Shown: positions 1 through 14,200 of the stretch, piece by piece
How positions within the stretch are numbered: position 1 is the first letter of the stretch
Layout: each line of letters opens with the position of its first letter
From: Streptomyces qinzhouensis
GTDB lineage: Bacteria; Actinomycetota; Actinomycetes; Streptomycetales; Streptomycetaceae
Direction: 5' to 3'
NCBI RefSeq assembly: GCF_007856155.1
Contig: NZ_CP042266.1
Span: 186,001 to 250,000, forward strand
Length of the DNA stretch: 64,000 nucleotides
Made by a program: the position numbers and the translations under genes
The notes under the pieces: model-generated
Databases searched by the model: none
What the model was told of the DNA's origin: nothing
Seen by the model: only the letters and a program-made list of their open reading frames with translations

Positions 1-2258
1 GGCGTGATGCCGTCGAGAGCGGCGAGGATATCGTCCCGGAGTTCGTCGACCTGCGGGCCGTGGGAGGCGTAGTCCACCGGAATCATCCGCGTGCGCACCG
101 AGCTACCGCACATGTCGGCAAGTTCGCGCAGGGCCTCGGGCTCTCCGGACACCACCGTCGCCGACGGCCCGTTGACCGCCGCTACCGACAGCCGGTCGCC
201 GAACCCGGCGATCCGCTCCCGTACCGCATCCACAGACTCCGCGACCGACAGCATCCCGCCCCGGCCCGCCAGCACAGCCAGAGTGCGGGAGCGCAGCGCG
301 ACCACCTTCGCCGCATCGTCAAGAGACAGAATCCCCGCCACCGCAGCGGCAGCGATCTCACCCTGCGAGTGACCGACGACCGCATCCGGCTCCACACCGG
401 CCGCCCGCCACACCGCGGCCAACGACACCATCACCGCCCACAACGCCGGCTGCACCACATCAGCGGCCTCAAAACCATGACGCCCAGCCAGGACCTCGTC
501 CAACTCCCACTCCACGAACGGCTCCAAAGCCGCCGCACACTCCGCCAACCGAGCTGCGAACACGGGCGACTTCTCGGCGAGCTCCCGCCCCATACCGACC
601 CACTGACTGCCCTGGCCCGGGAACACGAACACCGTCCGCCCGATACCACCCGGGGCAACCTCTGCGGTCACCACACCGGGCGCGGGCTGCCCTGTCGCCA
701 CCGACACCAGCCCGGCCAGCAGTTCATCCCGCTCGGTACCGAGTACCACGGCACGGTGTTCGAACACCGACCGGCCCGTTGCCAGCGACCAGGCCACACC
801 CTCCACCGGGGCATCCGGGCGGGCCACCACATGCTCACGCAGACGACCCGCCTGACCCGCAAGCGCCCCCGCACTCCGCCCCGACACCAACCACGCCGGA
901 AGAGGCGATGCGAACACTGCGGCAGGGGCCTCGGCCGGACTCTCCTGCGCGGCCGGCACGGTCTCGTCCTGGTCCGGTGCTTCCTCAAGGATGACGTGCG
1001 CATTGGTGCCGCTGATTCCGAACGCGGAGACACCCGCCCGGCGCAGCCGCTCACCGGCAGGCCACTCCCGGGCCTCCTGCAGTAGCTGTACGTTCCCGGT
1101 CGACCAGTCCACATGCGAGGACGGGGTCTCGGCATACAGCGTCTGCGGCAGCATCCCCTCTCGGAGCGCCATCACCATCTTGATCACACCGGCGATGCCG
1201 GACGCCTGCTGGGCGTGCCCAATGTTCGACTTGACCGAACCGATCCACAGCGGCTGATCGCCGGCAGGCCTTTCCTTCCCGTACGTGGCCAGCAGGGCGC
1301 CGGCCTCGATCGGGTCGCCCAGCTCGGTTCCCGTGCCGTGGGCCTCGACGGCGTCGACATCGGCCGCCGAGAGCTGCGCGTTGGCCAGCGCGGCGCGGAT
1401 GACGCGCCGTTGCGAGGGGCCGTTGGGGGCGGACAGTCCGTTGGACGCGCCGTCCTGGTTGATCGCGCTGCCCCGGATGACGGCCAGGACCTGGTGACCG
1501 TTGGCCCGTGCGTCGGAGAGGCGTTCCAGGAGGACCATGCCGGCGCCCTCGGCGAGACCCATACCGTCCGCGGTGTCGCCGAAGGCCTTGCACCGCCCAT
1601 CGGAGGAGAGCGCCCGCAACCGGGAGAAGCCGATGAATTCGCTCGGGTCGACGATCACCATCACACCGCCGGCCAGTGCCATGGTGCACTCGCCGGAGCG
1701 CAGGGCCTGAGCTGCCTGGTGCAGAGCGACCAGGGAGGAGGAGCAGGCCGTGTCTACCGATACCGCCGGACCGACCAGGCCCAGGGTGTAGGAGATCCGA
1801 CCCGACAGCACACTCAGCGCGTTACCGGTGATCAAGTGTGCCTGGGCGTCCGGTTCCCCACCGGCTGCCGTGATGTAGTCGGACGTGGTACCGCCGACGA
1901 AGACACCGGTCCCGGAGCCATGGAGTGAGACGGGGTCGATACCCGCTCGTTCGATGGCTTCCCAGGACGTTTCCAGGAGCAGCCGCTGCTGGGGGTCCAT
2001 AGCGAGGGCTTCGCGGGGGCTGATGCCGAAGAAGCCGGCGTCGAACTCCGCCGCCCCGGTGACGAAGCCGCCTTCGACCACGTAGGTGGAGCCTTCGGCA
2101 TCGGGGTCCGCGTCGAACAGCGCCTCTATGTCCCAACCGCGGTCGGCCGGGAACCCGGAGACCGCGTCGCCACCGGCGGCGATGAGCTGCCAGAGCTCTT
2201 CGGGGCTGTTTACTCCGCCGGGGTAGCGGCAGCCCATGCCGACGATCGCGATCGGCTC
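1..2258 (-). other. PKS module 5 (partial): KS-AT(methylmalonyl)
   Basis: Residues about 6052-6803. KS C6223 and AT S6682 are present. The window ends about 20 residues after the YASH at 6781. The KS matches KS3 most closely, continuing the two-module periodicity, so a further KR(A1)-ACP can be predicted outside the window but is not seen. Confidence 0.88.
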
Positions 2259-5200
2259 CGACGGTGCTGCGGCAGCCACCGTCACCACCGGCTCGGCTCC
2301 GGCCTGTATGGATCCGAAGAGTTCGGTGAGGATCTCCTCGGCCAGGGCGGTGGGGTTGGGGTGGTCGAAGACGACCGTGGACGGCAGCCGTATCCCGGCG
2401 ACAGTGTTGAGCTGGTTGCGCAGTTCGACCGCGGTCAGCGAGTCGTATCCGACGTCGCGGAACGCGCGCGTCGCATTGATCTCTTCGGTCGATTCGTGGC
2501 CCAGTACGGCGGACGCGTGGGTGCGGACGAGTTCGATGACGGTACGGCGGCGTTCGGCCACGGACATCGCGGCCAGGAGGGACGCGTACTCGCCGCGCTC
2601 GGCTACCGCGGACTCGATGGACCTCGCGGGTTGGATGTCTTCCCGGGCCTCGGGAATCGTGTCCAGCAGGGGACGCGGGCGGGCCGCGCAGAACACCGGG
2701 GCGAACTTCTCCCACTCCACGTCGGCGACCGCGATGAACGTCTCGTCCTCGGTGAGGATCTCACCCAGCGCCGTCAGCGCGCGGTCGGTCTCCAGGAAAT
2801 TCATGCCCTGACGGCGCAGGCGGCTGGGGGTGACGGCTCCGGCGCCCTGCTCCATCGACGCGTCGACGGCGTCCCAGTCGCGCGAGTCCCAGACACCCCA
2901 GGCGATGGAGGTCGCGGGCAGACCGCGGGCCCGCCGCTGTTCGGCGAATCCGTCGAGGAAGGAGTTACCGGCCGCGTAGGCGCCGTGGTCGTTGCTGCCC
3001 CAGGTCGCGGAGATCGACGAGAAGAGAACGAACTCGTCGATGTCGAGCCCGGCGATCGCCTGGTCGAGGTGTACGGCCCCGGCGGCCTTCGCGCCCAGCG
3101 CGGCGGCCAGGCCCTCCCGCTCCGTGTCCTCGACCCACGCAAGGTAGGGCAGGTTCGCGGAGTGCAGCACCGTGGAGAGGCCGGGCCCGGACTCCTCGAT
3201 CCAGGACACCATCCCGCTCACCCGCTCCGGGACACCGAGGTCACAGCTGATCACCTCGACATCCGTGCCACCGTTCGCCACGGACGCCGCCAGGGCCGCA
3301 ACGCCGGGGGCGGCCGGGCCGGAACGGGAGGTCAGCACCACACGCTGCGTGCCGCGCTCGGCCAGCCAGTCACCGATGCACACGCCGATCGAACCGGTAC
3401 CGCCGGTCAGCAGCACGGTCCCGCGAGGCGACCACTTCTTCACCTCGGCGCGGCGCGCCTCCGCATGCACCAGTCGGCGCAGGAACACACCCGCAGGCCG
3501 CAAAGCGACCTGGTCTTCACGACCACCGGCAAGCACCGATACCAGTCCCGCTGCGGACAGGTCGGTGAACTCCGCGGGGAGGTCGACCAGTCCGCCCCAG
3601 AGCTCGGGGCGTTCGAGGCCGACGGCGCGGCACAGGCCCCAGATCGCGGTCTGTCCGGGGCTGGTGGTGACCTCACCGGCGCCGGTCTGGACCGCGCCCC
3701 GGGTCAGTACCCAGACGGGAACGGCGATCTCGGACCGGTGCACGGCCTGGATCAGTTCAACCATGGCGGCGGTGCCACGCGGCACCCACGGATACTCCGC
3801 GTCCGGGGATTCGTCCAGTGCCAGCAGCGAAACCACACCGCTGACACCCGTCAGCGCGGCAGCGTCCAGCTCCTGCGGACCGGCGAAGGTGACGACCTCG
3901 GCACCATGACCGGACAGTGCCTCCGCGATCGCGGGCGCGTCCGGGTCCTCCCCCACCAGCAGCCAGATACCTGAGAGAGCAGGAACCACACTGTTCAACT
4001 CGGACAACTGCCAGGTGATCCGGTAACGCCAGTCGTCACCCGACCGGCCGGCCCGCTTCGAGACGGGCACCTCGGGCCAGAACCGGCGGTGCTGGAAGGC
4101 GTAGGTCGGCAGGTCGACGCTGTCCCCGTCGGCCAGGATTGTTGTCCAGTCGACGGCCACACCGCGTACGTACGCCTCGGCGAGGGAGGTCAGGAGTCGT
4201 TCGGCGTTGCCGTCGTCGCGGCGGAGGCTGCCCACCGTGATCGGATCGCGGTCCTCCAGACTGTCCGCGATCGCGGACGTGAGCACCGGGTGCGGGGAGG
4301 CTTCGACGAATACCCCGTGACCCGCCTCGCCCAGGACGCGGACCGCGCGGTCGAACTCGACCGGCTCGCGCAGGGAGGCATACCAATACCCAGCGTCCAT
4401 CTCCGGACCGGACAGCCACTCACCACTCATCGCCGACACCATCGGAATCTGTGCCGGAAGAGGCATGATCCCGTCGAGGGCGGCGAGGATAGCGTCCCGG
4501 AGTTCGTCGACCTGCGGACCATGAGAGGCGTAGTCCACCGGAATCAACCGGGTACGCACCGAGGTGCCGCAGGAGTCCTGGAGCTCGCGCAGAGCCTCCG
4601 GCTCACCGGACACCACCGTCGCGGACGGCCCGTTGACCGCCGCGACCGACAACCGGTCACCGAACCCGGCAATCCGCTCCCGTACCCCATCCACCGGCTC
4701 GGCGACCGACAGCATCCCGCCCCGGCCCGCCAGCACCGCAAGCGTCCGGCTCCGCAACGCGACCACCCTCGCCGCATCCTCAAGAGACAGAATCCCCGCC
4801 ACCGCGGCCGCCGCGATCTCACCCTGCGAATGACCCACCACCGCATCCGGCTCCACACCGGCCGCCCGCCACACCGCGGCCAGCGACACCATCACCGCCC
4901 ACAGAGCGGGCTGCACCACATCCGCAGCCTCAAAACCATGACGCCCAGCCAGAACGTCATCCAGCTCCCACTCCACATAAGGAGCCAGAGCCGCCGCGCA
5001 CTCGGCAAGCCTGGCGGCAAATACCGGGGAGGTCTGGGCGAGCTCCCGGCCCATACCAACCCACTGCGAACCCTGACCCGGGAACACGAACACCGTCCGC
5101 CCGATACCACCGGGATCGACCTTGCCCGTGACCACGCCGGGCGCGGGCCGGCCCGTCGCGACCGACACCAGGCCCGTAAGGAGTTCCTCACGTTCGCTGC

Positions 5201-8200
5201 CCAGGACGATGGCGCGGTGTTCGAACACCGACCGGCCCGTCGCCAGCGACCAGGCCACACCGGCCACCGGCAGTTCGGGGCGGGCGACGGCGTGTTCCCG
5301 CAGACGGCCCGCCTGGGCCACGAGGGCTGCCGCGCTGTGGCCGGTGACCAGCCACGCCGGAAGGCCGGGTGAGAGGACCGGCAGTGCTTGCTGCCCCTCG
5401 GCTTCGGGGGCGGAAGCAGGGTCCGGCGCTTCGGTAAGCGCCGGTGTCTCTTCCAGGATCACGTGCACGTTGGTTCCGCTGACCCCGAACGCGGAGACAC
5501 CCGCCCGGCGCGGCCGGTCACCGGCAGGCCACTCGCGGGCCTCCTGAAGGAGCCGTACGTTCCCCGACTCCCAGTCCACCTCCGACGACGGGGTGTCGGC
5601 GTGCAGGGTCTGCGGCAGTCGGCCGTGCTGAAGGGCCAGCACCATCTTGATCACACCGGCCACGCCGGCCGCGCACTGAAGGTGGCCGATGTTGGACTTC
5701 ACCGAGCCCAGCCACAGGGGCCGGTCCTCGCCGGGCCGCTCCTGACCGTAGGTCGCCAGCAGCGCTTGCGCCTCGATCGGGTCGCCCAGCGACGTACCCG
5801 TACCGTGGGCCTCGACGACATCGACATCGGCCGCCGATATCTGCGCGTTGGCCAGCGCGGTGCGGATGACACGCTGCTGCGAGGGGCCGTTCGGGGCGGA
5901 CAGTCCGTTGGACGCGCCGTCCTGGTTGATCGCGCTGCCCCGGATGACGGCCAGAACCTGGTGACCGTTGGCCCGTGCGTCGGAGAGGCGTTCCAGGAGT
6001 ACGACGCCGGCGCCCTCGCCCCAGACGATGCCGTCCGCCTCGTCGGAGAAGGCCTTGCACCGGCCGTTGGACGCCATGCCGCCCTGTTCGGAGAACTCCA
6101 TGAACGCGCCGGGTGAGGTCATGACGGTGACGCCGCCGGCCAGTGCCATCGTGCACTCGCCGGAGCGCAGGGCCTGGGCTGCCTGGTGCAGGGCGACCAG
6201 GGAGGAGGAGCAGGCGGTGTCGACGGTGACGGCGGGGCCGGTCAGGCCCAGTACGTAGGAGATACGGCCGGAGGCCACCGAGGAGACCGAGCCGGTGAGC
6301 CGGTAGCCGTCCAGGGTTTTATCGTTGACGGGGAGGCTGCTTTCGTAACCCGAGTGGCTGACGCCGATGAATACGCCGGTGGGCGAGCCGTGCAGGGCGG
6401 ACGGGGCCAGACCCGCTCGTTCGATGGCCTCCCACGAGGTTTCCAGCAGCAAGCGCTGCTGGGGGTCCATCGCCAGGGCCTCACGCGGATTGATCCCGAA
6501 GAAGCCGGGGTCGAAGTCGGGCACGTTGTAGACGAAGCCGCCTTCGCGTACGTAGGCGTTGCCCGATCGCACCGCCTCGCTGCCGAACTCTTCCTCGAAC
6601 GCTTCCCAGCCGCGGTCGGTGGGGAAGCCGGAGATGGCGTCGGTGCCGTTGGTGAGCAGGTCCCAGAACTGTTCAGGCCCTCGGACGTCGCCGGGGTAGC
6701 GGCAGCCCATGCCGACGATCGCGATCGGCTCGCCGCCGGCCGCGGCCACCACCCGTACCGCGCTCTCGGTCTCGGCCGTTCCCACGAGCTCGCCGCGGAT
6801 GAACTCGGCGAGGGCGGCGGCGTTGGGGTAGTCGAAGACCAGCGTCGAAGGCAGCCGTACCCCCGCCGCTGTCGACAGTCGGTTACGCAGCTCCACCGCA
6901 CCAACCGAGTCGAAGCCCAGGTCCTTGAACGCCCGCTGCGGCAGGACGGCTTCCGCCGACTCGTGCCCCAGCACAGCCGCAGCATGACCCCGTACCAACT
7001 CGGTCAACGACTGCCGCTGCTCACCCGACGACATACTCCGTAGCCGCGTGCCCAGCTCAGAGGCGCCGCCTTCGGCGCCTCCCTTCTCCTTGGTCTCGGT
7101 GGCGAGAAGGTCCCGGACTTCGGGCAGGGCGGACAGGAACGGGCTCGGGCGGCGCAGGGTGTAGGTGGGAATGAACTGCGGCCAGTCGAAGCCGGCGACC
7201 GCCAGGGAGCTTTCGTCCGCGTCCAGGACCTGACCCAGGGCGCGCATCCCACGCTCCGGATCGATACTCTCCATCCCGAAGTCCAGCAGCCGTTCGCCAT
7301 CACTCCCGGCGGCCATGCCGACGCCGGCCCACAGGCCCCAGGCGATCGAGGTCGCCGCAAGACCGCGGGAGCGGCGGTGGCCGCACAGGGCATCGAGATG
7401 GGCATTGGCCGCCGCATACGCGCCCAGCCCGCCACTGCCCCAGGTCCCGGCACCGGAAGAGAAGAGGACGAAGGCGTCGAGTTCGCGATCCGCGGTCAGC
7501 TCGTCCAGGAGAGCCGCGCCACCGGCCTTCGCCGACAGGACGTACGACAGGTCGTCCGCGCCGACCTCCTCCACCGGCGTCCGGTCACCGACACTCGCCG
7601 CGTGCACCACCGAGGAGAGCGCGGCACCGGAGGTGTCGATCCACTCCAGCAGTCCCGTGACGGCGTCACGGTCCGCGATATCGGCAGCTATGACATCGAC
7701 CGTTGTTCCGGCGGCGGCGATCGACCCCGCGAGAGCGGCGACCCCGTCCGCGGCCGGACCCGACCGGCTCGTCAGCACCACCCGCACCGCACCACGCTCG
7801 ACAGCAGCCCAACCGGCAGTGATCCCGCCGACCCCACTCGTGCCACCCGTCACCAGCACGGTGCCACGCGGGGTCCACTGATCACGTACGGCCGGGCGGG
7901 AAGCGTGCTCCAACCGCCGGCCGACAATCCCGGCCGGACGGATCGCAACCTGATCCTCACCACCATCGGCCAGCACCGACACCAACCGAGCACCCGCCCG
8001 TGTATCCAGCACTGTTGGCAAGTCGATCAGACCACCCCAGCGCCCCGCCAGCTCCAGACCGGCCACCACACCCAAACCCCACACCTGCGCCTGAACCGGA
8101 CTGACCACCGGGTCACCCGCACCCGTGCCCACCGCGCCCCGGGTCAGGACCCACAACGGAACCGACACCCCGGCATCACCCAGAGCCCGCAGCAACTCCA

Positions 8201-11200
8201 CGGTCGCCGCCAGACCCGCCGAGACAATCCCGTCACCAGCGAGCAGCTCCGCACCCAACGCCAGCGTGGAGACCACACCCGCGACGTCGGCGACATCGCC
8301 CGAGACGAGCCGGTCGGGGCCGGTGACGGTCACGACCTCGGCACCGCGCCCCGCCAGAACCGCCGTAACGGCCTCCGCATCCGCGCCCTCGCCGACCACC
8401 AGCCACGCACCCGACAGCACCCCACCGGACTCCACGACCGGAGTCCATGTCACGCGATAACGCCAGTCCGCGACCGACGCGTCAGCACGTTCCCGACGAC
8501 GCCAGTCGGTCAACGCACCCAAAGCTGACTCGGCCGCATCCACACCCAGGAGCTCCGCCAGCGTGCCCACATCACCCTGCTCGACAGCCGCCCAGAAACC
8601 GGCCTCCGCAGGCGTCCCCCCCGACACCACCGCCGTCGACGACTCCACCAGCTCGGGCCAGAAACGCCGCCGCTGGAAGGCATACGTCGGGAGGTCGACG
8701 CTGTCCCCGTCGGCCAGAATTGTTGTCCAGTCGACGGCCACACCGCGAACGAACGCCTCGGCGAAGGAGGTCAGCAGCCGCTCAGAACCGCCGTCATCGC
8801 GGCGGAGGGTGCCCACCGCGACCGGTGAACTGTCCTCCAGACTGTCGGCAATCGCGGACGTGAGCACCGGGTGCGGGGAGGCCTCCACGAACACCCCATG
8901 ACCCGACTCACCCAGAACACGGACCGCGCGGTCGAACTCGACCGGCTCCCGCAGCGAGGCGTACCAGTACCCGGCATCCATCTCCGGGCCGGTCAGCCAC
9001 TCACCGCTCATCGCCGACACCATCGGGATCTGTGCCGGGCGGGGGGTGATGCCGTCGAGGGCGGTGAGGATGTCGTCGCGGAGTTCGTCGACCTGCGGAC
9101 CGTGGGAGGCGTAGTCCACCGGAATCAACCGGGTACGCACCGAGGTGCCGCAGGAGTCCTGGAGCTCGCGCAGAGCCTCCGGCTCACCGGACACCACCGT
9201 CGCGGACGGCCCGTTGACCGCCGCGACCGACAACCGGTCACCGAACCCGGCAATCCGCTCCCGTACCCCATCCACCGGCTCGGCGACCGACAGCATCCCG
9301 CCCCGGCCCGCCAGCACCGCCAGAGTGCGGGAGCGCAGCGCGACCACCTTCGCCGCATCCTCAAGAGACAGAATCCCCGCCACCGCAGCAGCAGCGATCT
9401 CACCCTGCGAGTGACCGACGACCGCATCCGGCTCCACACCGGCCGCCCGCCACACCTCGGCGAGAGACACCATCACCGCCCACAACGCCGGCTGCACCAC
9501 ATCCGCAGCCTCAAAACCATGACGCCCAGCCAGAACGTCATCCAGCTCCCACTCCACATAAGGAGCCAGAGCCGCCGCGCACTCGGCAAGCCTGGCGGCA
9601 AATACCGGGGAGGTCTGGGCGAGCTCCCGGCCCATACCAACCCACTGCGAACCCTGACCCGGGAACACGAACACCGTCCGCCCCACGCCGACGGGAGCCA
9701 CCTCACCCCTCACTACACCGGCGGCCGGCTGTTCGGTGGCGAGCGCGGCAAGCCCGGCGAGCAGCGCATTCCGTTCGCTGCCCAGGACCACGGCACGGTG
9801 TTCGAACACCGACCGGCTCGTCGCCAGCGACCAGGCCACACCGTCCATCGGGGCATCCGGGCGGGCCACCACATGCTCACGCAGACGACCCGCCTGACCC
9901 GCGAGCGCCCCCGCACTCCGACCCGACACCAGCCACGCCGGAACCGTGGACGACAGCACCTTGGGAGGAGTCACGGCCGGTACTTCCGCCACCGGCGTCT
10001 CGTCCTCCGCCGGGGCCTCCTCCAGGATCACGTGCGCGTTGGTACCGCTGATCCCGAATGCGGAGACACCCGCCCGGCGCGGCCGCTCACCGGCAGGCCA
10101 CTCCCGGGCCTCCTGAAGCAGCTGAACGTTGCCTGCCGACCAGTCGACATGCGACGACGGCGTGTCGGCGTGCAATGTCTGCGGCAGCAGCCCCTCTCGG
10201 AGGGCCAGCACCATCTTGATGACACCGGCGACACCGGATGCCTGCTGGGCGTGCCCGATGTTCGACTTGACCGAGCCCAGCCACAGGGGCCGGTCGTCGG
10301 CGGGCCGTTCCTGGCCATAGGTCGCCAGCAGCGCCTGGGCTTCGATCGGGTCGCCCAGAGTGGTACCGGTGCCGTGGGCCTCCACGACGTCGACATCGGC
10401 CGCCGATATCTGCGCGTTGGCCAGCGCGGTGCGGATGACACGCTGCTGCGAGGGGCCGTTCGGGGCGGACAGTCCGTTGGACGCGCCGTCCTGGTTGACC
10501 GCACTGCCCCGGATGACGGCAAGTACCTGATGACCGTTCCGACGGGCATCCGACAGCCGCTCCAGCAGCACCACGCCGGCGCCCTCGGCCATGCCCATGC
10601 CGTCCGCGTCGTCCCCGAACGCCTTGCACCGGCCGTCCGAGGACAGGGCCCGCAACCGCGAGAAACCCACGAATTCGCTCGGGTCGGCCATCACCATCAC
10701 ACCGCCGGCGAGCGCCATGGTGCACTCGCCGCCGCGCAGCGCGGTGACCGCCTGGTGGAGGGCGACCAGGGAGGAGGAGCAGGCGGTGTCCACCGATACC
10801 GCCGGACCGACCAGGCCCAGCGCATAGGAGACCCGGCCGGACAGCACACTGAGCGCGTTACCGGTGATCAGGTGTGCCTGGGCGTCCGGTTCCCCGCCCA
10901 CAGCGGTGATGTAGTCGGAGGTGGTGCCGCCGACGAAGACGCCGGTGCCGGAGCCCTTCAGCGAGGCCGGGTCGATGCCTGCCCGTTCGATGGCTTCCCA
11001 GGAGGTTTCCAGGAGCAGCCGCTGCTGGGGGTCCATCGCGAGGGCTTCGCGGGGGCTGATGCCGAAGAAGTCCGCGTCGAAGTCGGCGGCGTCGTGGACG
11101 AAGCCGCCTTCGGTCACATAGGTGGAACCTTCGGCGTCGGGGTCCGGGTCGAACAGGGCTTCGGCGTCCCAGCCGCGGTCGGCCGGGAACCCGGAGATCG

Positions 11201-14200
11201 CATCACCGCCGGTGGCCAGGAGATTCCAGAGCTCTTCGGGGCTGCGGACCCCGCCGGGGTAGCGGCAGCCCATGCCGACGATCGCGATCGGCTCGGTCGG
11301 CGCCTGTACGACCAGGGTGGTGACCTGCCGCGAGGCAGCTCCCAGCAGCCGGGTGAGGACCTCCTCGGCCAGGGCGGTGGGGTCGGGATGGTCGAAGACG
11401 ACGGTGGACGGCAGCCGTACTCCGGCAGCGGTGTTGAGGCGGTTCCGCAGCTCGACCGCGGTCAGCGAGTCGAATCCGACATCGCGGAACGCGCGCTCGG
11501 CGGGAATCTCTGCCGTCGACTCGTGCCCGAGGACCGCCGCCGCCTGCGAGCGGACCAGCTCGATGACGGTACGGCGGCGTTCGGCCACGGACATGGCGGC
11601 CAGGAGGGACGCGTACTCGCCGCGCTCGGTCTCCCGCGTGGTGGCCGACCCGACAGGGTCGGTCCGCTCCCGTGCCTGGGGGATCGTGTCCAGCAGGGGG
11701 CGCGGACGGGCCGCGCGGAAGACGGGCGCGAACTTCTCCCATTCCACGTCGGCGACGGCGATGAACGTCTCGTCGTCCGCGAGAACCTCGCCCAAGGCGG
11801 TCAGTGCCCTGTCTGTGTCCATGAAGTTCATGCCCTGGCGCAGCAGCCGGCTCGGCGTCACCCGGCCGGGAGCCTGGTCCATCGACGCGTCAACGGCGTC
11901 CCAGTCCTGGGAGTTCCAAACGCCCCAGGCGATGGAGGTCGCGGGCAGACCGCGGGCCCGGCGGGCTTCGGCGAATCCGTCGAGGAAGGAGTTGCCCGCG
12001 GCGTAGGCGCCGTGGTCGTTGCTCCCCCAGGTCGCGGAAATCGACGAGAACAGCACGAACTCGTCTACGTCCAGTCCGGCGGTGGCCTGGTCGAGGTGTA
12101 CGGCACCGGCGGCCTTCGCGCCCAGCGCGGCGGCCAGGTTCTCCCGGTCCGTGTCCTCCACTCGTGCCAGGGATGCCACGGTCGCGCAGTGGAACACGGT
12201 CGACAGGCCGGGCCCGGATGCCTCGGCCCAGGACACGATCCCGTTGACCTGCTCGGCCTTGCCCAAGTCGCAGCTGATCACCTCGACGTCGGTGCCGCCG
12301 TTCGCGACGCGGGCCGCCAGCCCGGCCGCTCCGGCGGCGGACGGGCCGGACCGGGAGGTCAGCACCAGGCGCTGGGTGCCCTGTTCAGCGAGCCACTTCC
12401 CGACATACGCGCCGACGGAGCCGGTGCCGCCGGTGAGCAGCACCGTGCCGCGCGGCGACCAGGGGCGGCCGCCCGCCGCCCGGGGCTCCGCCCGGACGAG
12501 ACGCCTGACGAGGGTGGCGGACTCACGCAGCGCGATCTGGTCCTCATGGCCGCTGTTCGCGATCACCGCGGCCAGCCGGGCTCCGGTCCGTGCGTCGGAC
12601 TCGGCCGGCAGATCGACCAGTCCGCCCCACAGCTCGGGGTGTTCCAGGCCCACCGCGCGTCCCAGGCCCCAGATCGCGGTCTGGGCCGGGCTGGTGGTCA
12701 CCTCACCGGTGCCGGTTTGGACCGCGCCCCGTGTCAGCAGCCACAGAGCCGCGGTCGAGGCCGCTGTGTGGAGCGCGTGCACGAGGTCAAGCGTTGTTGC
12801 CGTGCCGGTGGGTACCCACGGATATGCGGTGTCCGGGGTCTCGTCCAGTGCCAGTAGTGACACCACGCCCGTGGCTTGTGCCAGTACGGAGGGGTCGAGG
12901 TCCTGCGGGCCGGTGGCGGTGACGACCTCGGCGCCCCGGCCGGTCAGTGCCTGGGCGATCGCGGACGCCTGCGGGTCGTCTCCCACCAGCAGCCAGGTGC
13001 CTGTGAGGGCTGGTACGGCTGCGCCGGGGTCCATGCCGATGGGCTGCCACGTAATGCGGTAGCGCCAGTCGTCACCCGGTCGACCGGCCCGCTTCGAGGC
13101 GGGTGCCTCGGGCCAGAACCTGCGGCGCTGGAAGGCGTACGTCGGGAGCTCAACCTTCGAGCCGCCGGTCAGGATTGTCGTCCAGTCGACGGTCACACCA
13201 CGGACGTACGCCTCGGCGAGGGAGGTCAGGAGTCGTTCGGCGTTGCCGTCGTCCCGGCGGAGGCTGCCGACGGTGACCGGGTCGCGGTCTTCCAGACTGT
13301 CGGCGATCGCGGACGTGAGTACCGGGTGCGGGGAGGCTTCGACGAACACCCCATGACCCGCTTCACCGAGGGCACCGATCGCGCGGTCGAACTCGACCGG
13401 CTCGCGCAGCGATGCGTACCAGTACCCGGCATCCATCTCCGGCCCGGTCAGCCACTCACCGCTCATCGCCGACACCATCGGAATCTGTGCCGGGCGGGGG
13501 GTGATGCCGTCGAGGGCGGCGAGGATATCGTCCCGCAGTTCGTCGACCTGAGGGCCGTGCGAGGCGTAGTCCACCGGAATCATCCGGGTACGCACCGAGG
13601 TGCCGCAGGAGTCCTGGAGCTCGCGCAGAGCCTCCGGCTCACCGGACACCACCGTCGCCGACGGCCCGTTGACCGCCGCGACCGACAGCCGGTCGCCGAA
13701 CGGAGCGATCCGCTCCCGTACCCCATCCACAGGCTCGGCGATCGACAGCATCCCGCCCCGGCCCGCCAGCACCGCAAGGGTGCGGGAGCGCAGCGCGACC
13801 ACCTTCGCCGCATCTTCCAGGGAGAGGATCCCCGCCACCGCAGCCGCGGCGATCTCACCCTGAGAATGACCGACCACAGCGTCCGGTTCGACACCGGCCG
13901 CCCGCCACACAGCGGCGAGAGACACCATGACCGCCCACAAGGCCGGCTGGACCACATCGGCAGCCTCGAAACCATGACGCCCGGCCAGGACCTCGTCCAG
14001 CTCCCACTCCACATAAGGAGCCAGAGCCGCCGCACACTCCGCCAACCGAGCCGCGAACACAGGGGATGTCTCGTTAAGTTCCCGGCCCATTCCGACCCAC
14101 TGCGAACCCTGGCCGGGGAACACGAACACGGTCCGCCCCACGCCGGCAGGCGCCACCTCACCGGTCACGACACCGGCAGTCGGCCGACCCGTCGCGACCG

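Noticed and set aside
8871..12857. Very long plus-strand open frame (over 1,300 codons) and several others opposite the PKS
   Set aside because: They are antisense shadows created by GC-rich third positions. Their products lack family motifs, and the PKS on the minus strand explains the region fully.
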